Of a DNA stretch of 64,000 bases, positions 61,914 to 64,000 are shown piece by piece (positions within the stretch are counted from its first letter, which is position 1; each line of letters starts with the position of its first letter). Below the pieces are notes generated by a model. The model did not search any database and was not told the DNA's origin. It saw nothing but the letters and a program-made list of their open reading frames with translations. A program made the position numbers and the translations under genes. Where the stretch lies: NCBI RefSeq assembly GCF_001949145.1, contig NW_019091602.1, positions 333,141-397,140 on the forward strand, read 5' to 3'. The stretch is from Acanthaster planci (lineage: Eukaryota > Echinodermata > Asteroidea > Valvatida > Acanthasteridae).

Positions 61914-62010
61914 GAATGACGTCATCTGATCAGAGTGCCCGACTGAAATGTGTAGAGGCCTTGGGGGATTCCTTTACCGTATATATTACTCAACCCCTCC
62001 AAATATTAAA
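61914..62010 (+). repeat. repeat shared with 30700-30800
   Basis: ATGACGTCATCTGATC, AGAGTGCCCG, GGATTCCTTTACCGT and ACTCAACCCC parallel the copy in R7BP intron 2. Confidence 0.55.
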
Positions 62011-62203
62011 GTTGGCGGCTTTGTAAATTGTTTAATGCAAAAAAGTCTTTATTTTGCCAACGCGCAGGTCTACGGCGACGCGCGCAGTGACCACAAACTG
62101 GAGACTATTTTTTTGGGGGGGCCTAAACATCAAACCCTTTTTTGCCCCCCAAAAGGCCTTGTGGTCTGCTTGAAACTCGCAGTACATGTAGTTACTCTTA
62201 CCT

Positions 62204-62330
62204 CTGCAATATCATATTCGACACCCTTCTCGTGCTTTTTAATTAACGGAATCATTTGCCCGGGCATAATTTCCTCCGCAAAGTGATGTGCACAGGTTTG
62301 GTTCTCGGCCTGGTCACACTGACCAGGCAA
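62204..62330 (-). CDS. possible minus-strand exon (unrecognised)
   Basis: The minus strand reads openly from about 62330: CDQAENQTCAHHFAEEIMPG, then QMIPLIKKHEKGVEYDIAE, to a good donor GAG/GTAAGA at 62203. A CAG acceptor lies just upstream. The residue mix looks protein-like, but part of the sequence overlaps a repeat shared with 55.2 kb and no partner exon was found. Confidence 0.25.
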
Positions 62331-62390
62331 AGGCCACACCGTGCACGTATGACGGGTAGGTGCAGTTTACAAGGCCAATGATGTCTCATG
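62273..62390 (+). repeat. repeat fragment shared with 55196-55300
   Basis: Partner of the 55.2-kb fragment (CCGTGCACGTATGACG, AAGGCCAATGATGTCT). Confidence 0.5.
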
Positions 62391-62627
62391 CAGTCGTTCG
62401 ATTAGACTCACTGTTTTACACAATTAAATTTATGAATACTGTTTGAAATCATTTTGGGTTCAGTGTATTGGAAGTTAACTTCGCTTTTTTAGACAAGTGA
62501 GGGCATTGTGCTCGTTACAGGTTTTCATGGTCAGATATTGACTGCACCTGATATGACACCTCAGTTATCTTAATGAATATTTAAATTTTCATTAGCATAA
62601 AAACCAATTGTCCTTTCTCAATGACAG

Positions 62628-62736
62628 GTGCCCGCATTCACTCTTTTTAAATCCTGTTAGAGAAGAGGAAGTAATTGATATGCTAAATGCTGCTGCTGCT
62701 GCTGACGACGACGACGACGAAGCTAAAGACCGTTAG
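62628..62736 (+). CDS. probable terminal coding exon of an unrecognised gene
   Basis: The acceptor TTTCTCAATGACAG is followed by an open frame entered with one leftover base (upstream exon must end with two). It encodes CPHSLFLNPVREEEVIDMLN then five Ala, five Asp and EAKDR, ending in TAG. The acidic end comes from a (GCT)5(GAC)5 microsatellite at 62688-62717 in frame. The upstream exons must lie to the left on the plus strand, perhaps in or beyond the assembly gap; none was identified. No family recognised. Confidence 0.45.
62688..62717 (+). repeat. compound trinucleotide microsatellite (GCT)5(GAC)5
   Basis: Five GCT units are followed directly by five GAC units. In the exon frame they give Ala5-Asp5. 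Confidence 0.9.
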
Positions 62737-64000
62737 ACACGAGAGATGTAGGATCAACTGCTCTGTCTGTAATTGCCTGTGTCATTCAAATTGTGGATAA
62801 GAAAGATCAAATGTGATACGATTAAAACACTCAAATCTTTTGGAGGTATTTTGACTGTCTAAGAGTAAGATCTGGCGATAACTGTCCAGTATTCAGTAAG
62901 GACGTGAACATTTCCTGTCAATATGAGGTATTTGGGATCGAAGATATTAAATTTTTACTTGAACATTTACTAACATTGAAATCTTACTGCTGAAACCACT
63001 AATTTTATTTTGTGTTTTAAGGTTGGAATATTGTAAATACTTTGGAAGCAAGTTCTAAATAAGAATTTGTATAAACAGAATAATATGTTTTGAAGTCGTC
63101 AACTGTGTGTGTGTTATCCCCGTTGTCCAATTCTGAACTGTGACATTCTGCGACTACATTGAAAACCTTGAAATATTTCTTTCGCAATTCTTGAATTCCT
63201 CTGCCGGGTTATTGACGTTCCATTGCATCTGTGGAATTTCCAAGTCATTGTTTACAATAATGGATTGTAACTGTCAGTGCGCCTCTAAAACGGTCAACAA
63301 TGCCAGCAATATGTGTTAATGTAATGTTTTATAACATGGTCAAATTTAACAGTGCCAGTCAAAATCCATTGAAATCTTGTTGATTTGGCTAGTTCTGGCT
63401 GTCATGGCAATCCTGATGGTATAAAGTATGATTCTAACAGTTTTCAGTTAACGTGTAGATTCTGGTCGAACAGACTGGTTTTTTAAAACTGCAATCTGGC
63501 AGTTATGGAGTTGCCTCGGCTGTTCAACTATCACAGCACGAAATCCGGACGCGGACATACATGTATGTTACGATGTTAAGAAAAGAATGCGTATTACTCA
63601 GCATGCATGACGAAGACTTCTTGTAGTAAATCAGGACATGATACATTTGTTTTTGCAGAATCCATCTTTTAATTAGGTCATAAACAAGTACTACAGTAAT
63701 ACAAAGATTCTACTGCAACAGGTAATGGTGGGCCCAGCTACCAACTTGAAATAAATGGAAAATAACTGAAAATTACCGCGAAGAACATGTAGTCCTCATA
63801 CAAAGAAAATGCCCAATTGTTTTTGATTATTGATAATGCACACTGGGGGCATCCGGTTGAATGTCAACAAGTTCAAATAATACATGTAGCTTTTTACGCC
63901 AGACACCAACAGGGTTTGTTTTGCAATCAGTTCAGACTAGTGTGCATCTGGCCACAATTCACGATTCAGGGAGAGCGATCTTCTTCAAAGAAATTGATCA
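62737..64000 (+). other. downstream flank, probable 3' UTR then intergenic
   Basis: Candidate poly(A) signals are ATTAAA at 62821-62826 and AATAAA at 63750-63755, suiting the terminal exon at 62628. No other ORF or repeat recognised up to the window end. Confidence 0.4.

Noticed and set aside
1-64000. CRISPR arrays, bacterial promoters, ribosome binding sites
   Set aside because: Not expected in animal nuclear DNA, and no regularly spaced repeat array was seen.

Overview
This is eukaryotic, animal nuclear DNA: AT-rich, intron-containing genes with GT-AG splice sites, long introns, many short inverted-repeat elements, and one assembly gap (222 Ns). The gene content, the gene sizes and the frequent TAGGCCTA-like words suggest an invertebrate deuterostome (hemichordate, echinoderm or amphioxus). 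The species assignment is inference only.

Three complete multi-exon genes can be rebuilt by hand with agreeing splice phases. (1) Frataxin (FXN), plus strand, 5103-7328, five exons, 224 aa. (2) A NUDT15-type Nudix hydrolase, minus strand, 11679-8615, three exons, 157 aa. (3) An R7BP (RGS7-binding protein) homologue, plus strand, 14405-41101, six exons, 282 aa, spread over about 27 kb. FXN and NUDT15 are tail to tail, with candidate poly(A) signals only about 40 bp apart. NUDT15 and R7BP are head to head across about 2.7 kb.

Left of FXN (about 0.5-2 kb, minus strand) lies a broken protein-kinase-like sequence with Ser/Thr/Pro-rich flanks. Right of R7BP (41.1-62.2 kb) is mostly gene-poor. Exceptions are a tentative small secreted-peptide gene on the minus strand (52272-54581, two alternative signal-peptide exons, not recognised) and, at the far right, a plausible terminal exon on the plus strand (62628-62736) with an Ala/Asp run. 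Its gene is not recognised.

Introns and intergenic DNA hold many hairpin or foldback elements and MITE-like repeats (4945-5002, 11781-11908, 24847-25380, 34363-34696, 40515-40763, 43405-43500, 50136-50390, 57870-58285, 61633-61776), tRNA-derived SINE-like fragments and diverged tandem repeats. The three named genes work separately: mitochondrial iron-sulfur cluster assembly, nucleotide-pool cleaning, and membrane anchoring of R7 RGS/G-beta5 signalling complexes. No operon-like logic is expected.
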